From positions 32,769,150 through 32,833,149 of the forward strand of contig OY365810.1 of the NCBI GenBank assembly GCA_959347315.1: a DNA stretch of 64,000 nt, in the 5' to 3' direction. The translations under genes and the position numbers were made by a program. The DNA comes from Bimastos eiseni. Taxonomy: Eukaryota; Annelida; Clitellata; Crassiclitellata; Lumbricidae. Shown here piece after piece: positions 46,417 through 58,185 of the stretch (positions are counted from its first letter, which is position 1; each line of letters starts with the position of its first letter). Below the pieces are notes generated by a model that worked only from the letters and a program-made list of their open reading frames with translations, was not told the origin of the DNA and ran no database searches.

Positions 46417-46878
46417 GCAAGCACCAAGTATATGCGGACGACGTGCAAATGCCACGGTCTGTCGGGATCGTGTGCCCTAAAGACCTGTTGGCGACGGCTG
46501 CCCGTCTTCAGCCAAGTCGGCGACCGTCTCAAGGCGCGCTACGACGGGGCTGTCCAGGTCACCGTGTCGAACCACGCCGGTCCCGTGATGGTCTCGTCGG
46601 TGGGCAGGGCCCCGAGGAGCACCGAAGATCTCGTCTACTCGCAGTCGTCGCCCGACTTTTGTCGGCGCAGTCGCAAGAAGGGCACGCTCGGCACGATGGG
46701 CAGGACTTGCGACCCTACGTCCATTGGCCTCGGAGGGTGTGATATTCTGTGTTGCGACCGAGGCTATCGCGCCCATCAGGTGACGATCGTTACGAACTGC
46801 AAGTGCAAGTTCATATGGTGCTGTGACGTCATTTGCCAGACGTGTCATCAGCAGATTACCGTTCATCGGTGTAAATAG
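46417..46878 (+). CDS. Wnt ligand, terminal exon C with palmitoleoylation site
   Basis: The acceptor is 'tttctgtag|gcaagc', phase 0, so it joins cleanly to exon B. It encodes 'YMRTTCKCHGLSGSCALKTC', in which the Ser of HGLSGSC is the residue that Porcupine acylates in Wnts. Next comes a variable loop, then 'STEDLVYSQSSPDFC', 'GTMGRTCD', 'GGCDILCCDRGY' and the C-terminal cysteine-knot finger 'CKCKFIWCCDVICQTC', ending 'HRCK' and TAG at 46876-46878. All hallmark cysteines expected at the C-terminus appear present. CpG content and GC content are much higher than in the flanking intron. The gene product would be a secreted lipid-modified Frizzled ligand. The lesion-free reading argues for a functional gene. 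Confidence 0.96.
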   Translation, partial: ASTKYMRTTCKCHGLSGSCALKTCWRRLPVFSQVGDRLKARYDGAVQVTVSNHAGPVMVSSVGRAPRSTEDLVYSQSSPDFCRRSRKKGTLGTMGRTCDPTSIGLGGCDILCCDRGYRAHQVTIVTNCKCKFIWCCDVICQTCHQQITVHRCK

Positions 46879-47510
46879 CGCCACCTCTAGACGGCCGATA
46901 AATTAATTATTATTATTATAGATGATGGATGGCTCTCGTTCGCTAGATCTATTCTGGAAGAGGACCGACTACCTTAACATCTCATCGCTAAATCGCTCTA
47001 GGACTAACATAGATATTCGCAGGTGTGAAGCCTTATTCGGGATAATGCTACATCGAAGTCACGACAGTGTGTATATATATATATAACAACCAGAAGTATA
47101 AGTTATTCTGTAAATTATAACTTTATTCTATGATCGATTAACTATCGAATGCTATTCGCGCGTTTTAATTTATATATTAGCGATGGAAAAAAGTATAAGT
47201 AGGCCTAAGCGTTGGCCTGTCTGCGGGCATCTGCCGGTGGGGTAGACTGGGACATAGCGGCCCTTAGTGGGATCAAGGACCATAACGGAAACATAGCCTA
47301 TTAACAATATCTGACGTGCACTATAACGTGCATGGCTTAAGTATTCCGTTATGCACAATGTCAAGGAACCGTTTATATGGCGAGTTATATCCTGTGTCTA
47401 GAAAAGAAAACATAAAATGCGATGTGACTGAATTATCAAAAGAGACACTGAAGAAACGACAAAGTAACGATGAGGAGATGTAGACTTAGGAAAGGAGAAG
47501 TATGGGCAAA
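46879..47510 (+). other. Probable Wnt 3' UTR and downstream DNA
   Basis: AT-rich sequence after the Wnt stop. No canonical AATAAA in the first 600 bp; the first one I noticed is near 48615. A (TA)n run lies at about 47071-47085. Confidence 0.45.
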
Positions 47511-47515
47511 GATTG

Positions 47516-47756
47516 TAGAGTCGTAGACTAAGATATGACACTTCCTATCTCGCTGTTTATTTGGTCTTTGTTGTGGTCAAAGCTCAAAATCCACTATACC
47601 ATTCGCTACGTGGCGCGGCTAACGCCACTCCAGTCGCGTTATGTAGGGAATGGCAAAGTGGTATCTTAGCAACGACAATCGATTCCAAGGTAGGTGACGT
47701 GAACATTCAGATACATAGCGGAGATAGGAAGTGTCACATCTTAGTCTACGACTCTA
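47516..47756. mobile_element. 241-bp MITE with ~38-bp terminal inverted repeats
   Basis: The left end TAGAGTCGTAGACTAAGATA and the right end (reverse complement) agree over about 38 bp with roughly one mismatch. The element lacks coding capacity. The ends begin and finish with TA, which fits a Tc1/mariner-type TA target, but the TSD is too short to prove. Confidence 0.8.
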
Positions 47757-47759
47757 CCA

Positions 47760-50700
47760 TCTCTGGTATGGGTGCATGCAGAAGTTCCATGTATTTTGAC
47801 CTATAGCACGATGGGCAGCTGTGAATGTATATTTTCTTACAAGGTCACCGATGATAGAGGTTGAATAGCCAATGCTATCCTTTTTATACCTACCCGATAT
47901 TTCATTTTAATGTATACCAACATTGAACATCTAGTGAACTCATCTTTCTCCTTTTGAAGCTGAATGCCTTATATTATATTATGGTAATTGAACCCTCAAC
48001 ACTTTTATATACCGAGCGGATTGATTGCTGGAGGTGTCTGCTGTATTTCCTTAATTACTATAGACTGGCTTACTTGTTTGCTACTGGAGACAGGTAGTGA
48101 CTGAATTGTAAGAAAGTGAGGAATTTTAATAACTGCTAGGCGTGTGTGTATGTGTGTTACGACTATTTCCCTAATAAAAAAAGACCAAAACGAGCCTATT
48201 GCGGCATAAAAATTGATAATTCATTCACAGCCCTGTGAATTCAAGTGAGTGCGTCAGCAAGCAAATATTTGTAGGTCACGATATAAACGCATTCGTGAGA
48301 TGCTGCTCTTTGTGCCTCATTTGGCAACGTGGTCGTTCACTTCTTAGAGATCAACCTCATCGAACATATCGAATGTTGTAGATACCTGCAAGCATCTTAG
48401 ACAGCACGACAGCAGATTATCAGTTGACCATAAAATTATTGTGTATGGTTGATAAAGTATATTGTAAGGACTACGGGGAAGTCGTTGTTTCCAGTGGTTG
48501 AAGACGTATTATGGCTGCCAGGTCCCTCACGTCTTTCGTATCCCTAAGCCTTATACTGGTTTAATTGGGACGTACTGGCACATGTTGGCTTTATATGGTC
48601 AGAACAACGTCGAGAATAAATGCGTGCGTATTAATCAAGCAAAAACAACCGTGCTTGGCCCTGAGCAATGAAACTGCAGGATAGTCTTTATATAAGCTTA
48701 CGCTTGCCATTGTCTTCGATATACTGACAGTATAGTCTATAGAAGGTGACGTCTAAATGGCTTAGTAGAACGTATTTAGGCCTAAATATTCAGAGAATGA
48801 ATTCAGGCGCACTATTGGTTGACGCAGACAGAAGACCTGCATAGCGACTCATTATACGTCATTGTTTAGTACTCATGACGGTATCGCGCTTAAGCATAGA
48901 TAAAAGATTAATTATATCTATGGTTATAAGAAATAAATAATTTTATAAATATTTTTTAGATATATAAATAAATATAAATATGAGTAATAAAAATATATGA
49001 AAAAATACAAATACAAAATATAGGCCTATATAAGCATAAATAATAAATACTATTAATTAGGCCTGTGTCTATGGTTATAAGTCAGTTATACTGATCAATG
49101 ACCCGACAATTTTATAAATAGTTTTACTAGAACTTTTATAGCGCCACCTTTGAGCGAACCTTGTAGGAAGCGAATTCGAATCCGATGTTTCGCTAGGTCT
49201 AGTGTCGGATAAGCAAGGAGCGACGTGGCGATGCTGGAACTACAATTAAATTACATCTTACTAACTATCGACCATCGCCTTTGTCTAAACATAGGAAACG
49301 CAATAATTAAATTTCTACGTCATGTTTTGCAGCTATAAGAAAACCGATGATTTCTAGAAAGATTTCCGGTCTTGGCCTATGTCCATTGCGCTTCGCGAGA
49401 AGACGATGGTTATTACTGGCCCTTCAAGGACCTATTATGCACTGGACTAGAAAGTTCATAAATTATGCAACGTCCTGTCACTAATTTTGGGCGATAATCG
49501 GGAGGAAGAATTTTCCCATCATTTTCACATAACAAATTAACAACCTGATTCGTATTTAAAATTTTAGTTATTATTTCACATAATAGCAAATTTTAATTTA
49601 GACGACATATATTTTCAAGAGTGAAAGACGTGTAGGCCTACACGGAAATTCTACGAGAGTAACCATTCGTCTAATTATAGGTGCACGGCCTTAATACAAG
49701 CAGCGCCTGCATGAGTATTGCGCAAGGAATTTTCACATCCTGTTGACATAACAATCTGATTCGTTAACTTTTAGTTATGACAGAAACTTCACGAATAGTT
49801 TTGTCAGAAAAATAATAAAAAATGATTTTGTAGATCTAGAGCATCATATTTTCAAATACAATCAACATTTAATTTGAGGCGACGTCTATATGTTTAAGAG
49901 GGAAAAGTGTATACGGAAATTTGACGAGTAAGTAGGAGTAACCATTCGTCTAGTATAAATTCCTTGCCGATGCATCAAACCTTGTCAATCAAATCAATCA
50001 ATAGATATACTTGATATAGCGCCCCTTCAAGATATCTAGGCCTATTTATATAGAGAGAGGAGCTCCGTACTTGTGGTCGGGTGTCATCACTGCATGGAAC
50101 AGAATAAAGAATGGGCAGTTCCTCTCATAATAAGACGCAACGAAGGAGCAATTAGCTAGGCCTACAACTGAGTCTGCCTATGCACCACTGTCCAGAGTCA
50201 TCGTCGTTGACCTTCACCACAATTGCCGTCTCCAAGACCAACGAGTCGGCAATAGGTTTGGCCTTAGACCAAGGGTTCACGAGTTCAAACTAAATCTAAA
50301 GGATGACAATAACTTTGTAGGCCTACTAGGCCTAACATCTCTACAAGAGCATAACACGTAGTATACGCTCTTACAATCATATAGGCAATATGCTCTATTA
50401 ACTCCAGGAAAATATTAGTCAATCAAACTTTTATTTACGCAAGGCATTCCCTTCTTCAATCCAGCTTCTATTTACGCAGGCCTTCTTTTTCATCAATCTA
50501 ACATTAATTTACAAGAGGCATATCTATCATCAATTCAACTTCTATATATGCAAAGCATTTCTATCAACAATTCAGCTTCTATTTATTTGTGTATAGTAGG
50601 CCTTTACCCTGCTATAGTGAATCAAATTCCCTTCGCGATCTTTCCTGAGTGTGTTTTACCTTCAAAATTGTTACCTTTTTATGACATTATTCATGCGTTA

Positions 50701-51150
50701 CCGAGAAGTAAAAGCTGTGTTTGATGCTACAGAGCGTAGGGCGCATCAAGAGTTTAGCTTACTTCTTGGTTGACAGCTGCATTGGGTCAATTTTTCTGCA
50801 ATGTACGTTTTGCACGCAGTTGGACTATGGATAGTAGGCTTATTTACAATTAGGCCTAATTAAAAATCGCCGTAGGCTAATCATGACGGTGAGTTGAAGA
50901 TGTCAACAGTTGTCATGAGAATAATGTGTGTTCGCAAAAGTTTGTAAGGGACCTCAGCTTTAAAGTGGTTGGTATGTCAACTGCAGTACGAGGGTGCCGA
51001 GAGCAAGTGATCGTGTCACGCTATATATATGGGCTCGCTCCCTTGGATTAGGAATCTGGCACAGTTCCCACCAGATGCCAGCGCTTTGGAAGCAATTTTG
51101 TATCCTTATTATTATGGAGCCTGTTGTTTTGAGTTCTGGAATTCCTATAT
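47760..51150. other. Gene-poor AT-rich DNA dense in TAGGCCTA
   Basis: No ORF of note. Eight TAGGCCTA octamers lie between 48.7 and 50.9 kb. 50012-50042 has the LINE tail 'tatagcgccccttcaagatatct'; 49138-49155 has a related 'tatagcgccacc'. Around 50400-50590 the phrase 'caacttctatttacgcaaggcatt' recurs about four times in degenerate form. Confidence 0.5.
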
Positions 51151-51159
51151 CAGAATGCC

Positions 51160-51412
51160 TACTCTAATACAAAACTGATTGCAATACAATACAACTCGGC
51201 TTTTGTAACGCGCTTTATCACGACAAGTCGCACGTGCTCGGATGCGCGTACACGTCTCGACGACGCAACTGCAGTTGTAATGCAGAGCAATTGTGTACGA
51301 AGGACATGCTCAAGGTTCCTACACAATGACGCCCGGACGAGGGTCGAACCCCGAACCCACTCGTTCAGCGCACGGGCTGACCGCTCTAACCGCTCGGCCA
51401 CCATGCCACACT
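51160..51412 (-). repeat. tRNA-derived SINE (family A), best copy
   Basis: Read on the minus strand: A box 'GGTGGCCGAGCGGTTAGAGC', then B box 'GGGGTTCGACCCTC' about 45 nt on, like a tRNA-Leu/Ser head. Next come 'taggaaccttgagcatgtcc', 'tacacaattgctctgc' and a non-tRNA body ending in a GTATTGTATTGC-like tail. This is the most complete of the family A copies. The frame open through it is not a gene. Confidence 0.88.
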
Positions 51413-51414
51413 AA

Positions 51415-52200
51415 TAAGATAAATAGGCCCCTAAGTGTCGAGGATTTACCCAAGTAAATAAGTGCCTTTCGTTCTAATTGAAAATCGTGTTGTAATGATA
51501 GGCTACATTTTAGTTAAAAAAAATTCAGAGGTAGTTTCGTTCTTATAGGTCGACGATCCAGAACGGTAGTTAACAGGCACCCACCGCAATAATGGGATAA
51601 TAATGATTATGGGTCCTCTGGTGGCGTTAACACCACTCTGCCCTTCCACCACCTCATCTCCAAAATTGTCTAATTGCTGCACAGCCATTGTAAATTCCCC
51701 TCAATATTAATTGCTTATCCATCGTACGAACTCACCTCTTGATATTTATCCACAGCTTATTTACTCAGCTGAAAACAATGTTTTTTTGCCAATCCTATCC
51801 CGTTTCCTCCTTGCTCTTCTACCTCCCTCGCCATTTAAATTCTAAAACCTGCGACTTCGTTTTTGGGCGCCGTAGAGATGTCGAGCTTACGATACGATGA
51901 CGAGTACAATTATACGATACGATGTAATTAAGTTTCTATACATACATACTTACTTACCTTATGATTGCTCCTTATAGACATCAAATCAGTCATATAGCTG
52001 AGCATTTTGGAATCCAGTTACAATAGTATGCAGATGATATTCAGTGTCAGGGATTTAAAAATCTAAGTGCATCTTCATAAATCTAAGTGCATCTTCACCT
52101 GGTGGCTGACTATCCGTGCTTCAGATTCACATTTTGAATGACCTATTGCGCGTTATAAATTTGCTAAATGATAATGTACAAGACCTGATTTTGCTTTCTC
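51415..52200. other. No recognised gene
   Basis: AT-rich DNA. A short tandem duplication of 'aatctaagtgcatcttca' lies at about 52060-52097. Confidence 0.5.
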
Positions 52201-52221
52201 TGCGATAATGTCTTCAGTGGA

Positions 52222-52728
52222 ATGTATGCTCAACGATCAAAACGGCGACACGAGCATACCTGCCGTGGGTCCGCAGTGAAGAAGGGGAGTGCGCGTGCAG
52301 TGGACTCGGTCGATCGGAGTTCATCGATGTCAGCTGCGAGTTCGACGTTGGCCGATCTGATGCTGATGGATCAGCCAGCGGATTGCGGCGGCTTGGTCGT
52401 AGAGAAAGCCATGGGCGAGCCATATGGTTTGAGTTTCGACCTTTGTTCCGCAGCCAACTTCTCAGCCGAAGAAATGTTCCATACGGAGTGCGGCCTCAAC
52501 ATGAACCATGCCATAGAACTTTCGGAATCTGCAGCTGTATCCGATACTCCATCCAGGGGAACGCGCATGGAGTCAGAAGCCATCGTACGTCGGGCTAGAG
52601 CCATTGGCGTTGTTGTGACGGGAGAGCAGTTCATGGAACTGAGCCACGGTGAAGTCCCGCATTGGTCCACTGAAGTCATCCTCGGAATTTGGGACGATTG
52701 TGAATACTGTTCTGAATTTGCTCTATGA
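52222..52728 (+). CDS. Unrecognised ORF, 168 codons
   Basis: The longest non-repetitive open frame of its neighbourhood. An in-frame internal ATG at 52327 (MSAASSTLADLM) is an equally good start. The product is acidic and Ser/Glu-rich in the middle and ends 'WSTEVILGIWDDCEYC' plus a few residues. No signal peptide, membrane segment or domain that I know. The stop is followed by AT-rich DNA that could be a 3' UTR. A weak resemblance of 'IVRRARAIG' to a BH3 helix is noted because a Bcl-2 gene lies 1.9 kb downstream, but the conserved Gly-Asp is absent, so I do not claim it. The antisense frame 52679-52371 is also open. It could be a lineage-specific gene, a single exon of a larger one, or chance. 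Confidence 0.4.
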   Translation: MYAQRSKRRHEHTCRGSAVKKGSARAVDSVDRSSSMSAASSTLADLMLMDQPADCGGLVVEKAMGEPYGLSFDLCSAANFSAEEMFHTECGLNMNHAIELSESAAVSDTPSRGTRMESEAIVRRARAIGVVVTGEQFMELSHGEVPHWSTEVILGIWDDCEYCSEFAL

Positions 52729-52729
52729 A

Positions 52730-54640
52730 GTGTTTATTCATACTGTGGATTATGTTTACACTTCAGCATGTGAATCTCGACCTTTGTACAGTAGTAGCCT
52801 GTCATCAGTTTTGTGGTCAAGCATCTTTGTAGATAAGTTTACTGCAATTTACTTTACATTCGAGTTTTCAGTAGGGAAAATGTTTTCAGCCATTATGAGT
52901 GTGTTATTTGCTCACCAATCAAATGTTATGCTATTCTTTCTTGCCTGCTAATCTAGTGATTAATTTTGAGATCACATGAATAGCATTTATGTGAAGTTCT
53001 TCAGCTCACTTGGTCACTCAATGTTCATCTGTTGTTCTCTGTATGTGGATTTATGTAACATGCACATCACAGCCTGTCATTTTATTATTTAATTGCTGTA
53101 GTCACAAGTTACTGTTGCATATGTGTATTGGTTTCACTTACTTTTTAACCAGTTTCATTTTTGTTGTTCATAATTAAAAAGTTATGGTTTAAGTTGGCAG
53201 AAGTGAAATTTTTGCATTGCCACATCTTGAAACTTTAATGAAAAGCTGCAGTGGTTTCCCAGCCAATTATAGAACACGCTTGTTATTAGCCAATATGGTG
53301 TAGGCCTGTAGCCCAGTAAGGGCATCTTGAAATAACAGACTTGCTCTGAAGAAAGAATTGATAAAATAATTACTTCTTGTTTATGACCTATGATTTGCTG
53401 GTCAGAGTGATGATGCCTTGGTGTTGAATCCAGTGGTCTTGAAGTTCACACTGCACAATATTCCAACAATTAGTATTGTCAAACGTTTGTTATGCTACCA
53501 GGTTAAAATCCCCACCAAAGTAGAAAGTTGATGCAAGTTTCTGCACCGGTTGGCAGCTAACCCAATTGTACTAAGTTCACAGGATCACAGACTGCAAGTT
53601 GGAAGATCAGGAAGTGAATTGCCCATCTATCTTCATGTGTCAGAGCCAAGAAAAAGGAAGTTCCTAACACTTCGTACCACAGTCGTTAACTTCAAGCTTC
53701 TAAAGTGTCGCTCAAAAGCTTCATCTCAAGACTATCTCAAAGAACTGCTCTGAGCCTCTTAAAACACTGCCTATAGTTCTGCTAATCTAATGAAAATTAA
53801 GTGTATTGAATATGCAAGTCTGAATTTTGCAGTTCCTCAATATATAATGGAAGGAAATGTGAAAGATGTCAGACGCCAGGAATCTAATGAGTTATGTCGT
53901 TGACACTCACAGAACAACCTAGAGAAATCATGTTCACAAATCATCAGTACACACACACGATTGAAATACGAATCCAAAAATAGCCTGATGCTTATTTGAC
54001 TTTTCTGCTAACTGCCATAAGTTACTAAATTTAATATCCAGGGCTATGAACTTGATGGATCCTGAGTTACTAGTTACTAAGTTACTAAATTTAATATCCA
54101 GGGCTATGAACTTGATGGATCCTCAATTTGTAATAGCCAAGCAACGATGCCTGCTAATCTGACCAGAAGTAGGCCTAATCATAATATTTATATAACTCGC
54201 ACACTGAACTAATAAACAAACAAATACGGCCTAATACCTGCTATCGGACTTCGTAAATAATTATATGAACAGCAGTAGGCCCTATTTAAGCTTAAAATGT
54301 TAATCATGAGGTTGCTATGAGCTTTACAAGATTAACGAACATCGTAGAGGAAGCGAACGAGTGACCGGTTTTCTACCAAATCTTTACCCACAATTTCGTG
54401 ACCGTCATTGAGTCAGTTTTAAATCGACGCCGCCGTGGCCTTTGGCAGTCTAAGTATTATATGATGTCTATGCAACAGCGGAAGTGATTTCAGCGAAGCT
54501 CAAAATGTCGGCAAATTAGAACGATCGGTGAAACATGAAACCGAAAATATTTCGTCCGATCCGCTCCCGTCGGCGTTGACGGAAGATCGGAGATCGGTCG
54601 GTGTTTCGGCCAACCCTTGATCAATCGATCGTCTATATAC
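52730..54640. other. Spacer before the Bcl-2 gene; possible 3' UTR then 5' UTR/promoter
   Basis: AT-rich to about 54300, then GC-richer with CpGs (54420-54640), which suits a promoter and 5' UTR of the gene starting at 54642. A 60-bp unit is tandemly duplicated at about 54010-54123 ('atccagggctatgaacttga' in both copies). Confidence 0.45.
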
Positions 54641-54641
54641 C

Positions 54642-55064
54642 ATGAGCAGGGTCGACATTCGACTGCTTGTTGCCGATTATGTCCTACACCGCCTTAGCCA
54701 GAAATCGTTGACATGGGCGAACTGTCCATATACCGTTTCGTCTACCCCCGGTCGGGTGGAGAAGACGATGAGAGCTTTAGGGGAAGAATTCGAACAGCGC
54801 TACACGGAAGTCTTCAGCGAAATGTGTAGCCAGCTTCATATAACACCGAATAACGCACAGTCAACCTTTGTGACTATCGTTAATGAACTGTTTAGTGACG
54901 AAATCAAATGGGGTCGAGTGGTGGCCTTGTTCGCTTTCGGTGGATGCTTAGCTGTACAGTGCATTGAGAAGGAGATGCCATTTTTAGTCGACCAGGTTGT
55001 TGAATGGTTGGCTAATTATGTTGATGGACACCTAATGTCATGGATTAAAGAAAACGGAGACTGG
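54642..55064 (+). CDS. Bcl-2 family anti-apoptotic protein, exon 1 (BH4, BH3, BH1)
   Basis: Starts at 'ataccATGAGC' in good context and runs 141 codons to the donor 'gactgg|gtaaga'. It encodes a BH4-type helix ('RLLVADYVLHRL'), a short loop as in Bcl-w, a BH3 ('MRALGEEFEQRY'), and BH1 ('ELFSDEIKWGRVVALFAFGG'). The segment before the donor is the start of BH2 ('SWIKENGDW'). The BH3 Gly-Asp of the family is Gly-Glu here, and the BH1 'NWGR' is 'KWGR'. The protein would sit on the outer mitochondrial or ER membrane and bind BH3 proteins to block apoptosis. By eye Bcl-w (BCL2L2) and Bcl-xL are the closest human relatives. The intron within BH2 is at the position conserved in BCL2 and BCL-X. Confidence 0.96.
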
Positions 55065-55244
55065 GTAAGAATGATTTATTGGAGATTGGGCTTACTTATA
55101 GTAGTTAGGACTCAAACTTACGCATAATATTTTGGGCATGGCTTGTATGCGGACTCAGATTACATATAATAATGAGAACGTAAGCAATTGTAATACAATG
55201 ATAACACACGCACAGTAAAACCTATGATTTGTTATAAACATGTG

Positions 55245-55325
55245 TCGTGAGGGTCGATTAGGGTCAGCTTAAGCATCGTGAGGGTCGTTTAGAGTCAGGT
55301 TAAGCATCGTGAGGGTCGGTTAAGG
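55245..55325. repeat. 31-bp tandem repeat in the Bcl-2 intron
   Basis: About two and a half copies of 'cgtgagggtcgattagggtc' plus 'agcttaagcat'. The unit includes TTAGGGTC, close to a telomeric hexamer. Confidence 0.8.
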
Positions 55326-55873
55326 TTAGTGTTGTTTTAGATATATACGAAGATTCATTTTTCTTACTCTTTTTTGTCAATCACGCGTTGGAAGTATTTC
55401 GTTCTCACCAATGGGAGCGGACCAAAAGATCAAAAATATTATGCATATTTTTTGAGTCCTAACTACTAAAAGTAAGCCAGAGATTGTTACGTAATTGCGG
55501 GGTTCTGTTGTGTTGCTTTTCTTAGAACTTACACAGGAAGACGTATGAAGTAATAGAAAATTGTCATTTTAGGCAAGAAATTAGTGTGCATAGCGAATCG
55601 TTGAAACCCAAATCTCCAAAACTGATTTCCGCTGTATCCCCAAAAACGCAACTGGATTGATAAAAGAATTCTGCTTAAATGAAAGCTGGATTGATGAATG
55701 AATTGTGCTGTTTTGAAATATTTGATTGTAGTCTTGCATATTCAGTATAGCCAATGATTATTTATGTAGCACCTCCAATCAGTTTTCTTAAGAAGGTATA
55801 TTTTTTGTGAGCAATTTTAGTTGCAGATGTCATGACATGTGGTCTAATTGTAATATTCCTGTTTGCGTTTTAG

Positions 55874-56014
55874 GATGGTTTTGTTGATTTTTATGAAAAC
55901 GGACCAGAGAGACGAAACGAGTCTCCATGGCCTTCATTCAAGACTCTGTGTGGCTATGCAGTTGGCGCTCTGGGTGTTCTGACTCTCGGCGCCATTTTGT
56001 CCAACAAGTCATAG
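55874..56014 (+). CDS. Bcl-2 family protein, exon 2 (end of BH2, membrane anchor)
   Basis: The acceptor is 'gcgttttag|gatgg', phase 0. It encodes 46 residues starting 'DGFVDFYENG', which complete BH2 (W-DGFVDFY). Then come a polar linker and a hydrophobic C-terminal anchor ('LCGYAVGALGVLTLGAIL') with a short 'SNKS' tail before TAG. The whole protein is 187 aa, compared with 193 for human Bcl-w. No lesions. The intron of 809 bp carries a 31-bp tandem repeat. Confidence 0.96.
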   Translation, partial: DGFVDFYENGPERRNESPWPSFKTLCGYAVGALGVLTLGAILSNKS

Positions 56015-56465
56015 TCTTCTGTTGACTGGTAGACAGGGTCTCTGGCTCCTCTGTATCTGCGGGAGCTATATGAATGATGTGCCAACACAGATTAGCCTGC
56101 AGTTATGAATTCCTTCGCGAAGCACTCCGTGATTAATGCCGCATGAGTATCATCGTAGCATGAGAGTTTCATCAAGTTTTCATGCTGGTTTGTGGCTGTA
56201 TTGTGATTGCTGTGTTCACACTGCGTACAGGTCTTCAGCTCTTTGACCAAGTGCTGTTTTATTGGGTTATTTATTTAAAAAGTAATTATGTTTCATTACT
56301 TCATCTTCATAATATTAACACTTTAGTCGGGTCACTACATTGTCATTTGTTGTTTTCTTTCGTATGTCTTGAATATTTACTGATTTTCGAAATGGTTGTA
56401 TATGTTACAGGTAATATGTGAAGCTAGGGATTTTGTAAAATGCCTAAGCATTTTGTAAAACTCTA

Positions 56466-56540
56466 ATTCTACACTAACCCTGACCCTGCTTTAACCCTTC
56501 ACTAACCCTGACCCTAATCCTAACTCTAATCGTAACTGTA
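56466..56540. repeat. Degenerate telomere-like CCCTAA repeat
   Basis: About 70 bp of ACTAACCCTGACCCTAATCC type hexamer variants 450 bp downstream of the Bcl-2 stop. Short (TA)n runs occur at 57020-57048. Confidence 0.8.
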
Positions 56541-58024
56541 AATGGGTGATTTTACATATTGCCTAAAATATAGAAAATCAGGTATTTTAAAAAGTCCCTG
56601 TTTCACACATTGCCTGTAACATAATATACAGCTGCCATTATTAGGACTTAGGAGATATAGATAATTGTCTAGCATTTTATGATATTCTGCCGGCTGAAAT
56701 GCATGATTTTAGTTAGAATTGCGATACATTATGCATGCTTTAGTGGCTGTAGTGATACATTGCTGATTAGTTGAATGTTTGTCTTGTAATGCGGAATGTG
56801 CAGGTTTGAGTAACCACTGAAGGGTCACCATTGCAAAGCTGAGCAAATCCATAGCGTGCGAAGGTTTATCAGCAACATTTGAGACGTTGTATTTAGGCAT
56901 TGGATGTGTGTAGTGGCTATATATTAATCTTAAGAGATAAAATCTTAATTGATTACGTGCACCTATCTGAAGCATCAGCTGTCACCTGATTAGTTGAAAT
57001 GCATAGATGAACGTAGTAGCATATATATATATATATATATATATATATCTTATTTGAGTTCTTTCTCTTTCGTATTACTCGTAGAGATTAGAACAGTTTC
57101 AGATGTTTGCATTTTTGCCTGGATTTTTTTAAGGCTTCTTTTGCTTGTCATCCGTAAATCTGTGACTTTGCAACAATTTGGATAATGTGTGACTGTAATT
57201 TCAAGTAATTTCTTGTTGCTTCTGTAGTATTACTGCACATATGTTCTCGATTTCAGCACGATGATAAATGTAAGGTAAATGAAACGGAATACAGGCAGTT
57301 GATCCCTGTATTACTGGTAGTCACTTATATAAACATAATTTTAATAGCATGTCAAGTACTGAACTTTGTGGTCTGTCATTTCTGAGTTGATAAATTGATT
57401 CGTATTAGTATGCACTGGCTGACCATTGATTGTGGAGGTCTAAATTGGGAATTGAGGTTAAGCATCGCTTGTAAAGTAAACTGAACGTTCACTATGTAAC
57501 AATGTTTAAGGAATCATTGTCAACACTTGGATATACTGTTGTGTCAAGCCATTTCTTTTGTATAGAAAGCTTTGGCAGAGGTATTTTGTTATGGAAATTG
57601 TATTCTGCATATATTTGTATAGAAGTCATGAACAATAGAGAAAAAATTTCCCTGATTGGTATTATTAGCCTATGTCTTTGCGTTTGCTATATTTTCAATC
57701 AATCAATTTTATTAGTAAATCGATAGTTAATCACGGCCTAATTATCTTTGTGCTTGTTGCAAAAATACTAACATTAGGAGATGTAAGTTGTTTCTTATCT
57801 AAAGCTAGCGTGTCTTATGTACAGTGAATTGTCCTAGCTCTCTGTTGTATGTTCACCCAGTAAGAGCAAAGACTGTTTGCTTCCTTTGTTGCTTTGAGGA
57901 TTTGAATTCACAGGGTCTTGTACAATTTATAAATGGGTTGTGACGGTTTTAGGTGAATGGCAACACTCTGTCATGAAGATTAGCATATACACAGAATCGG
58001 TTACCCAATGTTTAACTCAGCCTT

Positions 58025-58185
58025 CCATTCGCCAGGTGGTGTTGGTAAAATGAGCAGTAGGACTAATGGGTGTCTTACATGACTGCCATACACATAAATT
58101 CGATTCCTGTAATAACTTGTAACGATCCGTTCCTACTATGACACGTTATCATACTGCAGTGTGTCAGTTTAAATTATAATATGCT
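58025..58185 (+). repeat. SINE-like repeat (family B), partial
   Basis: B-box-like 'aattcgattcctg' followed by 'gttatcatactgcagtgtgtcagtttaaatta'-type 3' end. The same 3' end ('ctgcggtttgtcagtttgaa', 'ttgtagcttgtcagtttgaa') closes the copies at 60.8-61.0 and 62.1-62.4 kb. Confidence 0.55.

Noticed and set aside
46477..46884. 135-codon minus-strand ORF over the Wnt terminal exon
   Set aside because: Antisense shadow of a GC-rich coding exon whose sense frame has all Wnt signatures.
51160..51412. Genuine tRNA gene on the minus strand
   Set aside because: The A and B boxes are good, but the cloverleaf is not closed and a SINE body with relatives elsewhere follows.
52560..52640. BH3-like helix in the unassigned ORF
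   Set aside because: The invariant Gly-Asp is missing and the flanking pattern is weak. Proximity to a Bcl-2 gene is not evidence.
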